Positions 1 through 8,540 of a DNA stretch of 64,000 nucleotides are shown here, in pieces; within the stretch, counting starts at the first letter, position 1; each line of letters opens with the position of its first letter. This DNA is from Scopulibacillus_A cellulosilyticus (GTDB taxonomy: Bacteria > Bacillota > Bacilli > Bacillales > Sporolactobacillaceae), in contig NZ_JBHTCO010000014.1 of the NCBI RefSeq assembly GCF_042665295.1, forward strand, positions 1 to 64,000, in the 5' to 3' direction. Position numbers and translations under genes: made by a program. Below the pieces are notes generated by a model, which saw only the letters and a list, made by a program, of their open reading frames with translations, was not told where the DNA came from and searched no databases.

Positions 1-2
1 TT

Positions 3-83
3 GGTTTTAAGCGTTATGATCGTTTACGATTACGTGTTTTATTACATCATCAATATAAATCAATGGCATATCAGTTAGGTTAA
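3..83 (+). CDS. C-terminal end of an unidentified protein (5' partial)
   Basis: An open frame runs from the window edge to TAA at 81-83 and encodes a basic tail of 26 residues ending in ...KSMAYQLG. I do not recognise it; it does not look like HutP, which precedes hutH in B. subtilis. A short inverted repeat (GTAGGAG/CTCCTAC, 87-93 and 100-106) follows the stop and has no T-run. The frame is short enough to be open by chance, so it is tentative. Confidence 0.35.
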   Translation, partial: GFKRYDRLRLRVLLHHQYKSMAYQLG

Positions 84-150
84 GGAGTAGGAGCTATTAC
101 TCCTACCCCAACATTTGACGTAGAACCTTTATAAGAAAGCGGTGACCGCA

Positions 151-1665
151 GTGGTTATTTTAGATGGAGAACATTTAACATTTGATCAAGTAGAAAAAGT
201 ATTGAATGATGGAGAGATGATTAAGGCGTCGGAAGAAAGTATGGCGCGAGTCGTCAAAAGCCGGGAAGCTGTTGAGAAAATCGTTAATGAAGGAAGAGTT
301 ATTTATGGGATTACGACAGGATTTGGCAAACTAAGCGATGTATATATTCCTTCTGAAGATGTTGAAGATCTGCAAATCAATTTAATCAGAAGCCATGCCT
401 GCGGTGTTGGCGATCCTTTTCCTGAAAAAGTCAGCCGGGCAATGATGCTTCTAAGGGCTAACGCTTTATTAAAAGGCTTTTCAGGTGTTCGTCCAGTTTT
501 AATTGAAAGATTAATAGAATTAGTTAATAGCAACATCCACCCGGTTATACCTCAGCAGGGCTCATTGGGAGCGAGCGGTGATTTAGCCCCGCTTTCACAT
601 TTAGCTTTGGTATTGGTCGGTGAAGGTGAAGTGTTCTATAAAGGTGAGCGGCAGCCAACGGAAAAAGTCTATCAACGATTGGGGATTTTCCCGTTAACAT
701 TAACAGCCAAAGAAGGATTAGCACTTATCAATGGTACTCAAGCGATGACAGCGCAAGGAGTTGTCGCTGTTATGGAAGCTATCCAATTGGCAAAACAATC
801 TGAAGCTATTTCCGCTTTAACTATCGAAGCGCTTAACGGCATTGTTACGGCCTTTGATGAATCTGTTCATAAGGCAAGAGGATACCAGGAGCAAATTGAT
901 GTTGCTGCTAGACTTCGGGAATATTTATCCGGCAGCAGCCTTGTAACTGAGCAGGGTGAATTAAGGGTTCAGGACGCTTATTCGCTTCGCTGCATCCCGC
1001 AGGTTCACGGAGCAACATGGCAAGCACTAAATTATGTGATTGAAAAACTGCAAATTGAAATGAACGCGGCCACAGATAATCCGTTAATATTTGATGATGG
1101 CGACAAAGTTATATCAGGCGGGAATTTTCATGGACAGCCGATAGCTTTAGCGATGGATTTCTTAGGTATTGCTATGGCAGAGGTCGCCAATATTTCCGAA
1201 CGTCGTATCGAGCGTCTCGTTAATCCGCAGCTTAATGATCTGCCGCCGTTTTTAAGCAAAAATTCGGGTCTCGAATCAGGAGCGATGATTTTACAATATG
1301 CAGCCGCTTCACTCGTGTCTGAAAATAAAACATTAGCCCATCCGGCAAGCGTTGATTCAATTCCGTCATCAGCGAACCAGGAGGATCATGTCAGTATGGG
1401 GACGATTGGCTCCCGTCATGCCTATCAAATCATACAAAATGTAAGAAGGGTTTTAGCAATAGAATTATTCTGTGCAATGCAAGCCTTGGAATTTAGGGAT
1501 AAAGACAAGATGGCAGAGCGGACCAAAGCCGTTTATTTAAAAGGAAGAGAACAGGTACCTGCCGTTGAACATGATCGTGTATTTTCAAAAGATATTGAAA
1601 AACTTGCCGGCTGGTTATTAACAAATGAATGGAAGCAATTATTTTTAGAAAGTTTGAAACTATAA
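151..1665 (+). CDS. hutH: Histidine ammonia-lyase
   Basis: HutH deaminates L-histidine to trans-urocanate and ammonia, the first step of histidine catabolism. The 504-residue product has the PAL/HAL signature GSLGASGDLAPLSH, with the Ala-Ser-Gly triad near residues 141-143 that cyclises to the MIO electrophile. It also carries the family blocks TGFGK, NGTQAM, NPLIF and SSANQEDHVSMG. The GTG at 151 is preferred over GTG 142: it gives an N-terminus like that of B. subtilis HutH (MVxLDG) and has a GGTGA-type ribosome site at 141-145. No hutUIGM genes follow, so histidine breakdown genes are not clustered here, although the next gene is an amino acid permease that could feed the pathway. Confidence 0.95.
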   Translation: MVILDGEHLTFDQVEKVLNDGEMIKASEESMARVVKSREAVEKIVNEGRVIYGITTGFGKLSDVYIPSEDVEDLQINLIRSHACGVGDPFPEKVSRAMMLLRANALLKGFSGVRPVLIERLIELVNSNIHPVIPQQGSLGASGDLAPLSHLALVLVGEGEVFYKGERQPTEKVYQRLGIFPLTLTAKEGLALINGTQAMTAQGVVAVMEAIQLAKQSEAISALTIEALNGIVTAFDESVHKARGYQEQIDVAARLREYLSGSSLVTEQGELRVQDAYSLRCIPQVHGATWQALNYVIEKLQIEMNAATDNPLIFDDGDKVISGGNFHGQPIALAMDFLGIAMAEVANISERRIERLVNPQLNDLPPFLSKNSGLESGAMILQYAAASLVSENKTLAHPASVDSIPSSANQEDHVSMGTIGSRHAYQIIQNVRRVLAIELFCAMQALEFRDKDKMAERTKAVYLKGREQVPAVEHDRVFSKDIEKLAGWLLTNEWKQLFLESLKL

Positions 1666-1707
1666 GGATGACATAAATAAAAAAAGGGTGTTTTAGAAGA
1701 CACATTA

Positions 1708-1753
1708 GATAAATCCGTATCATACTATTGATGAATCATGATACGGATTTATC
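1708..1753. other. Perfect 16-bp inverted repeat downstream of hutH
   Basis: Arms 1708-1723 and 1738-1753 are perfectly complementary (GATAAATCCGTATCAT and its complement) around a 14-base loop. There is no T-run on the plus side. It could be a transcript-stabilising or terminating hairpin for hutH, or an operator for the permease that starts 124 bp downstream. Confidence 0.6.
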
Positions 1754-1876
1754 ATCTTATATAACAGAATCTTTAGAGTTTTAAAACCCAAAAAATGAGA
1801 GCCCTTACATCAACTATTATGAAAGAACAATTTAAACTGCATTGTACTATTAATTATTATTAGGAGGGGAATCTAT

Positions 1877-3361
1877 TTGCCAAATCAACAGTTAGAACAA
1901 ATTCCGGAAACCAAACAAAATCAGTCATCAAATACTTTACAAAGAAAATTAAAGGCCCGGCATTTAACAATGATTTCTTTAGGAGGAGCGATAGGAACCG
2001 GTCTTTTTCTTGGAAGCGGCCCGGCTATTCACACGGCTGGTCCGGGCGGCGCTTTAGTTGCTTACATCGTTATTGGCATTATGGTTTACTTTATCATGAC
2101 AAGCCTTGGTGAACTGGCTTCGTTTATGCCGGTAAGCGGTGCTTTCAGTACGTATGCAAGCCGCTTTATTGATCCAGCCCTTGGGTTTGCACTCGGTTGG
2201 AACTATTGGCTGACTTGGGCGATGACACTGGCTGCCGAACTGTCCGCTTCAACAATGGTTATGAAATTTTGGTTTCCTCATAGTTCTACTTTACTTTGGA
2301 GTCCTTTATTCTTGATCCTGCTTTTCCTGTTAAATTATTTATCTGTCAAAGGGTACGGTGAAGGGGAATATTGGTTTTCGCTGATTAAAGTGGCAACCAT
2401 TATCATTTTTATCATTGTCGGTATATTAATGATAATTGGAATTATGGGAGGAAAGCCGATAGGATTTACAAATTTTACAGTTGGTCATGCCCCGTTTGCA
2501 GGCGGTATTATGGGAACTTTAGGTATTTTTATTGCAGCCGGTTTTTCTTTTCAAGGCACAGAAATTGTTGGCGTCGCTGCAGGTGAAAGTGAAAATCCTG
2601 CAAAAAATGTACCGCGTTCCGTGCGCAGCATCTTCTGGCGTATTTTACTGTTTTATTGTCTCGCAATTTTTATTATCGGATTGATTGTTCCTTATACGAA
2701 CGGCAGTCTGGAGGGCGAAACGGTAATGGTCAGCCCGTTTACGCTTGTTTTTAAGAAAGCTGGACTTGCCTTTGCGGCTTCCGTTATGAATGCGATTATT
2801 CTAACGGCTGTATTATCCGCAGGCAACTCAAGTCTTTATGTAACTAGCCGGATGCTGTATGCAATGGCAAAGGATGGACTTGCTCCGCGCTTTTTCACGA
2901 AGCTTAACAAGCGGGGGATTCCCGTTTGGGCATTAGTTGTCACTGCATTGGTCGGAATTCTTGCTTTTTTATCTTCCATTTTTGGCGATGGAATCGTTTA
3001 TGTTTGGTTAATGAATTCAGTTGGTGTCACAGGGTTTATTTTTTGGCTTGGCATAGCTGCCAGTCACTATCGTTTTCGAAAAGCATTCATTGCTCAAGGT
3101 TATTCATTAAACGATCTCCCTTATCGCGCCAAATTATTTCCTTTCGGTCCTATTTTTGCTTTCATCCTTTGCTTAGTCGTTTTATTAGCTCAAGACTACC
3201 AAGCATTTCTTGGAAATCATATTAATTGGGGAAGTGTTATCGCCGCTTATCTGGGCATCCCATTATTCCTGGTATTGTGGTTTGGTTATAAGTTTATAAA
3301 GAAAACAAAAGTCATACCGTTAGAAGAATGTAAAATTGATTTCGATGAACATAGGGTCTGA
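1877..3361 (+). CDS. Amino acid permease, LysP-type (APC/AAT family)
   Basis: A 494-residue polytopic membrane protein of the amino acid-polyamine-organocation superfamily, about 12 transmembrane helices. The N-terminal block RKLKARHLTMISLGGAIGTG and the later LNYLSVKGYGEGEYWFSLIK resemble E. coli LysP closely, so proton-coupled uptake of a basic amino acid such as lysine is the best guess. Its position after hutH makes histidine another candidate. Start TTG 1877 follows a strong AGGAGGGG ribosome site (1862-1869). The stop codon TGA (3359-3361) lies inside a REP-like palindrome, so the extreme C-terminus (...DEHRV) is partly encoded by the repeat. Confidence 0.85.
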   Translation: MPNQQLEQIPETKQNQSSNTLQRKLKARHLTMISLGGAIGTGLFLGSGPAIHTAGPGGALVAYIVIGIMVYFIMTSLGELASFMPVSGAFSTYASRFIDPALGFALGWNYWLTWAMTLAAELSASTMVMKFWFPHSSTLLWSPLFLILLFLLNYLSVKGYGEGEYWFSLIKVATIIIFIIVGILMIIGIMGGKPIGFTNFTVGHAPFAGGIMGTLGIFIAAGFSFQGTEIVGVAAGESENPAKNVPRSVRSIFWRILLFYCLAIFIIGLIVPYTNGSLEGETVMVSPFTLVFKKAGLAFAASVMNAIILTAVLSAGNSSLYVTSRMLYAMAKDGLAPRFFTKLNKRGIPVWALVVTALVGILAFLSSIFGDGIVYVWLMNSVGVTGFIFWLGIAASHYRFRKAFIAQGYSLNDLPYRAKLFPFGPIFAFILCLVVLLAQDYQAFLGNHINWGSVIAAYLGIPLFLVLWFGYKFIKKTKVIPLEECKIDFDEHRV

Positions 3362-3381
3362 CCCTGTGAACGTGTGGATAA
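3354..3381 (+). repeat. REP-like element, copy 1
   Basis: Palindrome GGGTCTGACCC (3354-3364) followed by TGTGAAC and by TGTGGATAA (3373-3381), the exact complement of the DnaA-box consensus TTATCCACA. The same module recurs near 30400 and 33720 beside a RAYT transposase. It supplies the stop codon of the upstream permease. Confidence 0.75.
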
Positions 3382-3420
3382 TGTGGATACCGGAGATAAG
3401 CAGGTTTTAAGGATAAGTAA

Positions 3421-3455
3421 AAGGACACTTGCCCGTTTTACAGGGAAGTGTCCTT
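3421..3455. terminator. Bidirectional hairpin terminator
   Basis: AAGGACACTT (3421-3430) pairs with AAGTGTCCTT (3446-3455); the minus-strand transcript continues into T-rich sequence. It serves the small minus-strand gene whose stop codon lies in the loop, and possibly the permease. Confidence 0.65.
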
Positions 3456-3611
3456 TGCACTGCTTTTTGAATATGAAATTTCTTGTTCTTTTTTATTTTG
3501 ACATTCAAAACAACGAATACGGTGGTTCTCCAAAACAATCCCTTGTAAAAACCCTCCTGCACAATAAACTGTTTTATCACAGTCGATGCATTTTCCAACC
3601 GGTTCTTTCAT
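3438..3611 (-). CDS. Small zinc-ribbon-like protein
   Basis: A 57-residue product with two CxxC pairs, CIDC near residues 8-11 and CFEC near 35-38, plus a further Cys near 18. This suggests a structural zinc site of the kind common in small Bacillus proteins. ATG 3611 is preferred over ATG 3620 because the ribosome site AAAGGG is about 10 bases upstream of it. The stop falls in the loop of the terminator at 3421-3455, so gene and terminator fit together. I do not recognise a named family and infer no function beyond metal binding. Confidence 0.6.
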   Translation of the reverse strand: MKEPVGKCIDCDKTVYCAGGFLQGIVLENHRIRCFECQNKKEQEISYSKSSAKDTSL

Positions 3612-3695
3612 ATCAATCATTCCCTTTAGGTAGAATTATTCTAATATTATGATAAGATAGAACTGTTCATGTGTATAGAGAAAGGAGATTCGATT

Positions 3696-4454
3696 ATGAA
3701 TTATTGCAGATTTTTACATAATGGTCAGGTTAAATACGGAAGGGTTGATGACAGCCGCGTTATTGAACTGGCAGGATCTTTTTTTGAGGATGAGTCTCAT
3801 GTTCCGACAGATCAAGTCCATAACCTTAATGAGGTCAAACTGCTGGCACCTGTCGAACCTAAGCAAGTCGTTGCTATAGGATTGAACTACAGCGATCATG
3901 CCAAAGAGCAAAACAAAACACTTCCGGAAGAACCAATGATGTTTATGGTATCTCCAAGTGCTGTTATCGGGCCTGAAGAAAAAATCGAACTTGCCCGTGA
4001 TCACCATCGTATTGAATACGAAGCCGAACTTGCGATTGTCATTGGGAAAGAAGCTTATCGAGTAAAGCAGGAAGAGGCGTCTGATTATATTTTTGGCTAT
4101 ACTTGTGCAAATGACGTTTCGGATCGGGATTTACAAAAGAAAGACAGCCAATTTACAAGAGCGAAATCATTTAAGACTTATAAGCCAGTCGGTCCTTGGA
4201 TCAGTACAAGCGTCCAGCCGAAACAGTTATCAATATCCCTTAAACAGAACGGAGAATTAAAACAGAATGGCAATACAGAAGATATGATTCATTCTGTCCA
4301 CAAGATTATCGAAACTGTTACAGAAGTCATGACGCTCTATCCAGGGGATATCATTCTTACCGGAACGCCGGCTGGAGTCGGACAGCTTAAATCAGAAGAT
4401 AATATTGAAGTTAGCATCGAAGGTATTGGAAGATTGAAAAATACTGTCTTATAA
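3696..4454 (+). CDS. Fumarylacetoacetate hydrolase (FAH) family protein
   Basis: A 252-residue member of the FAHD superfamily of metal-dependent hydrolases, isomerases and decarboxylases (5-carboxymethyl-2-hydroxymuconate isomerase/oxaloacetate decarboxylase type). The family core is visible: ...VAIGLNYSDHAKE, then HRIEYEAELAIVIGKEA with the metal-binding Glu-x-Glu, then YTCANDVSDRDLQ, and the closing ILTGTPAGVG. B. subtilis homologues are YcgM and YisK. ATG 3696 is chosen because AAAGGAGA at 3681-3688 precedes it; the longer frame from 3669 has no such site. The substrate cannot be predicted. The stop codon is the first part of repeat family A. Confidence 0.85.
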   Translation: MNYCRFLHNGQVKYGRVDDSRVIELAGSFFEDESHVPTDQVHNLNEVKLLAPVEPKQVVAIGLNYSDHAKEQNKTLPEEPMMFMVSPSAVIGPEEKIELARDHHRIEYEAELAIVIGKEAYRVKQEEASDYIFGYTCANDVSDRDLQKKDSQFTRAKSFKTYKPVGPWISTSVQPKQLSISLKQNGELKQNGNTEDMIHSVHKIIETVTEVMTLYPGDIILTGTPAGVGQLKSEDNIEVSIEGIGRLKNTVL

Positions 4455-4538
4455 AGTGAAACTTCCATCAGCCTAAACTTCAGCGCTTAAACTCAATTTT
4501 TGAGGCGGGAGTCTTACGGACGGTTGCACCGGGATAAA
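4452..4538 (+). repeat. Family A intergenic repeat, copy A1
   Basis: Begins TAAAGTGAAACTTCCATCAGC with the FAH gene's stop codon as its first three bases and ends GCACCGGGATAAA. It shares both ends with copies at 11864-12017 and 45503-45742 but lacks their internal hairpin arm. Confidence 0.8.
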
Positions 4539-4567
4539 AAACGCGAGGCCAATGCCCCGCGTTTTTT
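4536..4567. terminator. Bidirectional rho-independent terminator
   Basis: AAAAAACGCG (4536-4545) pairs with CGCGTTTTTT (4558-4567), giving T-runs on both strands between the convergent FAH-family and amidase genes. Confidence 0.85.
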
Positions 4568-4572
4568 CATCA

Positions 4573-5997
4573 TCAAGATTCAATTATTTCTAAACTCTTT
4601 GGAGAAATGATTTCCATCCATTTTGCAAATTGTAAAAGTTCTATATCACCAAGGCGTCGTCCGGCTGCTTGCATGCCAATTGGTAAATTTTCGTTATTAA
4701 AACCGATTGGAATGGAGATGGCAGGGTGACCCGTTAAATTATAGATTTGGGTCATTACCCAATCAGAATCAGGTTTGATTTGTTTTCCATTAATCATCTC
4801 GGGACCTTCTAATTGATAATCAAAGGCCGTAACGGCAAGTGTCGGCGACAATAAAATATCATAATCTTTAAATATTCTTTGCATAGCATGCCATACCAGA
4901 GCCCGGTAGCTTTCAAGAGATTTAAATTCTACGGCCGATAATTTTCTGCCTCTTTCAATCATTTTAAGAAGGCCTGAAGATATTTTATCCTTGTGCTTGT
5001 CCGCTAAATCCCCGCAGCCGGCAGCTAAGCCGACTGTCCAAAGCTGTTCAAAGTAATCAATAAAATCCGGTAAGTTCTTTTGTAAATTAATTTGAACAGG
5101 TTCTATTTTGAGCCCCTCAGATTCCAACTCGGCAATTTTATTTAAAAATACTTCTCTGACATCAGAATCTATTTCGTACATGCCAAAATCTAAAGTCCAG
5201 CCAATTTTAAATGACTTATAGCAATTAAATAATGCTTCAAATGCTGATTCCTTGGACGCAGGTAATGAAAAAGGATCCGTGTCCGATGCGCCTTTAATAA
5301 CATCAAACATAAGCGCAGCATCATCAATCGTACGGCTTAAGGTCCCGTAATGAACAAAAGGTTCATGATTGCCGTAAATCCCATCAAGATGGTTATCATA
5401 AGGAACAACACCAAAGCTTGGCTTAAAACCAAATACTCCGCATAAGGAGGCAGGGATACGAATAGATCCGCCGCCGTCACTTCCCTCCGCCAAAGGAACA
5501 AAGCCGGCTGCAACGGCAGCGGCTGATCCGCCGCTGGATCCTCCGGTTGCTTTCTCCATATTAAAGGGGTTGCGTGTCGGGCCAAATAAGGGATTATTTG
5601 TTGTTGCTTTGCAGCCAAACTCCGGTGTGTTGGTTTTACCCATAATAATGGCACCGGCATTCTTGAGACGTTTTACAATAGTTGCATCCCGGTCTGGAAC
5701 ATGATCGTGGTAGACGGCACACCCATAGGTGGTTCTAAGCCCTTTTGTATTCGTTAAATCCTTGATTGCAACGGGAACACCTTCTAATGGGCGTAATGGA
5801 TGATTATAATAGTAAGTATTTTCCGCCTTTTTTGCTTGGACGATAGCTTCTGCCCGGTTTAGTGTCACAAAGGCGTTAAGCTCCGGATTAAGTTGTTCGA
5901 TGCGTTTATAAAGTGCATCAACTGCTTCAACGGGAGAGAGTACTTGAGTTTTGTACATATTTATGAGTTCTGTTGCCGATAATGAGTGAATATTCAT
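4573..5997 (-). CDS. Amidase (amidase-signature family)
   Basis: A 474-residue cytosolic amide hydrolase of the amidase-signature family (GatA/FAAH-like). The Ser-cisSer-Lys triad is readable: Lys79 in PVAIKD, cis-Ser154 in GGSSGGS, and the nucleophile Ser178 in SDGGGSIR, 24 residues after the cis-Ser as in characterised members. It stands alone, with no gatB or gatC nearby, so it is more likely a catabolic amidase than the tRNA amidotransferase subunit. Start ATG 5997 has AAGGTG about 9 bases upstream. Substrate unknown. Confidence 0.88.
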   Translation of the reverse strand: MNIHSLSATELINMYKTQVLSPVEAVDALYKRIEQLNPELNAFVTLNRAEAIVQAKKAENTYYYNHPLRPLEGVPVAIKDLTNTKGLRTTYGCAVYHDHVPDRDATIVKRLKNAGAIIMGKTNTPEFGCKATTNNPLFGPTRNPFNMEKATGGSSGGSAAAVAAGFVPLAEGSDGGGSIRIPASLCGVFGFKPSFGVVPYDNHLDGIYGNHEPFVHYGTLSRTIDDAALMFDVIKGASDTDPFSLPASKESAFEALFNCYKSFKIGWTLDFGMYEIDSDVREVFLNKIAELESEGLKIEPVQINLQKNLPDFIDYFEQLWTVGLAAGCGDLADKHKDKISSGLLKMIERGRKLSAVEFKSLESYRALVWHAMQRIFKDYDILLSPTLAVTAFDYQLEGPEMINGKQIKPDSDWVMTQIYNLTGHPAISIPIGFNNENLPIGMQAAGRRLGDIELLQFAKWMEIISPKSLEIIES

Positions 5998-6105
5998 CTA
6001 TGTCCACACCTTTTTAAGCACGTGAATTTAAAATCATTTCATCTATTATATCAAAAATAACAGTCCATGGATGATTTGAATTTAGGGAAATCCTTTTAAA
6101 TAGGC

Positions 6106-6132
6106 ACCTATATTGATCTATAACATACTATA
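6106..6132 (+). promoter_or_regulatory. Candidate sigma-K-type promoter for the GerT-like gene
   Basis: An AC core at 6106-6107 followed 16 bases later by CATACTATA (6124-6132) fits the sigma-K pattern AC-N16-CATAnnnTA for late mother-cell genes. This agrees with a spore-coat role for the gene at 6192. It is a pattern match only. Confidence 0.45.
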
Positions 6133-6191
6133 GGTTAAAGAAAGCATTAGGCATTTAGTTTATAAAAAAAAGCGGTAAAGAGGGGGGAAAA

Positions 6192-6662
6192 ATGAATAAT
6201 TTTAACCCTTGGGATCTATTTCAAAAAGAGTTCTCGAAACATCAAAAAGGCTTTGGAGGGCCGGGAAACGGTGCAAATAATGGATTCGATTTGTCGTGGA
6301 TTAATGATTTGACTAACAATATTTTAGAGCAGACAAAATCACAATTTAACACTAATTTTGATTCAAATATGAACAGGGGATCTGGTGAAAAACATTATGA
6401 ACCAGACATTTTTGAAACACACAATTTGATTATTGCCCGAATACCAATTCCAGAACAAACGAATCCAGAGGACATTAAAGTTTTTTTTGATACAAACAAA
6501 ATCTTTATTCAGGGTATAGAAATGAACAGAGATCTATATGTTGATCTTCCATCTAACGGCTTTGCACAGGGCAGCAATGCTATTATAAAAGATCGCTTTT
6601 TGGAAATTAAAGTTCCGAAAAAGAACCCTATGTTCTCAGAAATTAAAGTTGATATATTATAA
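6192..6662 (+). CDS. GerT/CotM-type small heat-shock-like spore protein
   Basis: A 156-residue protein with a Gly/Asn-rich N-terminal half and a C-terminal alpha-crystallin-like beta-sandwich (about residues 70-156: FETHNLIIARIPIPE...VFFDTNKIFIQGI...FLEIKVPKK). This layout matches the B. subtilis spore-coat proteins GerT and CotM. It begins with a good ribosome site (GAGGGGGG before ATG 6192) and a possible sigma-K promoter. A paralogue lies on the opposite strand at 6969-7481, and GerP-like genes follow. Role inferred: structural protein of the spore surface affecting germination. Confidence 0.7.
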   Translation: MNNFNPWDLFQKEFSKHQKGFGGPGNGANNGFDLSWINDLTNNILEQTKSQFNTNFDSNMNRGSGEKHYEPDIFETHNLIIARIPIPEQTNPEDIKVFFDTNKIFIQGIEMNRDLYVDLPSNGFAQGSNAIIKDRFLEIKVPKKNPMFSEIKVDIL

Positions 6663-6695
6663 GAAAAAAGCAATATGATAAATGTTTTAAAAATT

Positions 6696-6745
6696 GGCTG
6701 GTCGTGTGTTGTTATTCCAAGACATCACATGGCTAGTCTTTTTTT
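6696..6745 (+). terminator. Terminator after the GerT-like gene
   Basis: A long G-U-containing stem pairs the GGCTGGTCGTGTG arm (6696-6708) with the CACATGGCTAGTC arm (6726-6738). Seven T residues follow. Confidence 0.7.
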
Positions 6746-6914
6746 GCTTAAAAAAGTCCAATTTCAATGACAGGTTGTCCAAAAACTTTTAATAAGTTAA
6801 GACAGCCATGTTAGTAATCGACGCAGTGCAAAGCGGGACTGTGAAAGTATGAGTGAGTGATTTTATATTCTTGGGTACAGGGATTAATCGCCGCGCCGCA
6901 ATTAGAACACGGTA

Positions 6915-6947
6915 TTAATGGGTTAACCTCCTGGTTAAACCCATTAA
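6915..6947 (-). terminator. Hairpin downstream of the second GerT-like gene
   Basis: TTAATGGGTT (6915-6924) and AACCCATTAA (6938-6947) form a 10-bp stem 3' of the minus-strand gene. There is no clear T-run, so it may be a stability hairpin rather than a strict terminator. The rest of 6746-6914 shows no gene or repeat I can support. Confidence 0.45.
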
Positions 6948-6968
6948 CTACCTCACATTATATAAACC

Positions 6969-7481
6969 TTAAGTTTCATCCATATTTATTTCTGTTAATG
7001 GCTCAGGCCCTTTTTTAAGCATGCGGATCTCCAGAATGTTGCTTTTGTATTCCGCTTTTGCAAATTTAGGGCGGACGGGAGAAGGAAGAGGAATTTTTAA
7101 ACCATTCGGATCATTGGGCAAACCTTTCACATACAAATGATAAGTGTCCATATAAATTCTTGGATGAGCCCGCTCATCTGTCTGATCAACTGGTATTCTG
7201 GCAATAACAAAATCGTGGGTTTCAAATACTTGATAATTAGATGAAGATTGATTTCCGGCTGCTTGAGATGAACGATTCATCTGTTGATTTGATTGGTTTT
7301 GTTGATTTTGCTGATTCTGCTGATTTTCCGGGTCTTTTAAGAAGTCTGGGAAAGCCTGTTGTATGGAATCATTAACCATTTTTTGAATATCAGTTCCGTT
7401 AAAAGGAAAGCCTTGCATGAACGGTTGTTTCATATTATCAACATAAGACTGAACATCATTTGGATTTGAAAAAGGAAACAT
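6969..7481 (-). CDS. GerT/CotM-type spore protein, paralogue
   Basis: A 170-residue paralogue of the protein at 6192: a low-complexity N-terminal half (Met/Asn/Gln-rich, with repeated NQQ) followed by an alpha-crystallin-like domain that shares VFETHDFVIARIPV with its neighbour. ATG 7481 is chosen because AAGGAGGGA lies just upstream; the longer frame to 7499 starts inside that ribosome site. The Gln/Asn-rich linker is typical of coat and exosporium proteins. Divergent orientation to the GerP-like gene at 7565 leaves only 83 bp for two promoters. Confidence 0.68.
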   Translation of the reverse strand: MFPFSNPNDVQSYVDNMKQPFMQGFPFNGTDIQKMVNDSIQQAFPDFLKDPENQQNQQNQQNQSNQQMNRSSQAAGNQSSSNYQVFETHDFVIARIPVDQTDERAHPRIYMDTYHLYVKGLPNDPNGLKIPLPSPVRPKFAKAEYKSNILEIRMLKKGPEPLTEINMDET

Positions 7482-7564
7482 CTTTTTTCCCTCCTTCATT
7501 TTTTGAAATAAATTTTAAAAAAACTAATAGACATATAATAAAAACTTTTTTAAAGGAGCTATCA

Positions 7565-7768
7565 ATGAAATTTAAATTTGATGACCTTAAGATCGAGCAA
7601 GTGTCAAAATCCTCAGGTGTTTTTTCGGGCGAAAATTTCCAGGACAGCTGGTCTTCAATCGGTAAAGTAAATCATGGCTTTGGAAATGTTTCTGGTTTAA
7701 ACAATAAATCTGAAAATCATATGAATATTGTTAATGACCAAGACAACCAAGATGTTCATAAAGAATAA
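7565..7768 (+). CDS. Short GerP-like spore protein
   Basis: A 67-residue acidic protein. Its pattern (IEQVSKSSGVFSGENFQDSW then KVNHGFGNVSGLNN) resembles the short GerPA/GerPF-type proteins needed for germinant passage through the coat, and it recurs in the next gene (SISDASVLNMGNNF then NQGFGSITGDNN). ATG 7565 has AAAGGAG 6 bases upstream; upstream codons in the same frame overlap the divergent gene and are not used. CATATAATA at 7532-7540 resembles a sigma-K/E -10 element. The family call is by motif only. Confidence 0.55.
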   Translation: MKFKFDDLKIEQVSKSSGVFSGENFQDSWSSIGKVNHGFGNVSGLNNKSENHMNIVNDQDNQDVHKE

Positions 7769-7844
7769 GCCATTTCTATATTAATTTATTCCTTAAGCAA
7801 ACAAAGGTGCGGATAAATTCATTGAGTTGGGAGGTTAAATAATC

Positions 7845-8279
7845 GTGGGCATGCTTTCTCCCTCATTCTTTATCGGGCAAATACGGGTTGGATCAATCAG
7901 CGATGCTTCGGTCTTGAACATGGGAAATAACTTCCCGACTCATTTCGAGAGCAATAAAAAGCAAAATCAAGGTTTTGGCAGTATTACAGGCGATAATAAC
8001 AGTATCGAAGGAATACGTGCTTTACTTAATGATCCGGATTTTGTTGATATGCTAAATCAATCTGAAATGGGCCAGCTTCCGGAGTGGCTGCAAGAAGCTG
8101 TCGGCGGTACAGAGCATGTTGATATAGGCGATGATGAAGAAGATGAACAGAATACTCAAGACAATCAAGATGCCAAAGGGGAAGCTCAAGATGATCAAGA
8201 GGAAGCTCAAAATGAACAAAGTGAACAAAATAATCAACACGAACAGTTTACCGAGGACGATCTCGATTATTTTGAATAA
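7845..8279 (+). CDS. GerP-like protein with acidic tail
   Basis: A 144-residue protein. Residues 1-55 hold the same GxNF...GFGxITGxNN pattern as the 67-residue neighbour, preceded by IGQIRVGSISDASVLNMG, which resembles the conserved core of GerP proteins. Residues about 95-144 are a highly acidic Asp/Glu/Gln/Asn tail (EDEQNTQDNQDAKGEAQDDQ). Start GTG 7845 has GGGAGGT about 9 bases upstream. It probably works with its neighbours in the spore coat; the acidic tail could bind the very basic repeat protein at 9397, which is inference from charge alone. Confidence 0.55.
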   Translation: MGMLSPSFFIGQIRVGSISDASVLNMGNNFPTHFESNKKQNQGFGSITGDNNSIEGIRALLNDPDFVDMLNQSEMGQLPEWLQEAVGGTEHVDIGDDEEDEQNTQDNQDAKGEAQDDQEEAQNEQSEQNNQHEQFTEDDLDYFE

Positions 8280-8311
8280 CATTTAAAAATCAATATGTAT
8301 ATAAAAAAAAG

Positions 8312-8339
8312 ATGTCCCGCCGTAAAAATGGCAGGACAT
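8312..8339. terminator. Hairpin after the acidic GerP-like gene
   Basis: ATGTCC-C-GCC (8312-8321) pairs with GGC-A-GGACAT (8330-8339). The T-run is on the minus side only (A8 at 8303-8310). The remaining sequence to 8540 is AT-rich with no gene. Confidence 0.4.
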
Positions 8340-8540
8340 AGATGAAAGTGTGTTGGGGTTAGGGTTGTTATTATATTACCCATCTATTTTTTTTTTTAAA
8401 CCTATATTATAAACTTTTCCTTTAATACTATTACGATTAACATAAAATTTTAAAAGGACTTATCCTTATTTAATGAAAAATTAATTATTATTTGGGATAA
8501 GACATAGATTAGAAAAAAGGAAATTTTGAGGGGGGAAAAA

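Noticed and set aside
3354..3381. Replication origin, because of the DnaA-box 9-mers here and near 30400 and 33705
   Set aside because: The 9-mers are single or paired copies tied to a dispersed palindrome. There is no dnaA/dnaN neighbourhood, AT-rich unwinding element or dense box cluster.
3374..3652. A 92-residue plus-strand open frame
   Set aside because: It overlaps the zinc-ribbon-like gene on the other strand and a terminator, and has no ribosome site or family features.
5337..5660. A 107-residue minus-strand open frame
   Set aside because: It is an alternative frame of the amidase gene on the same strand.
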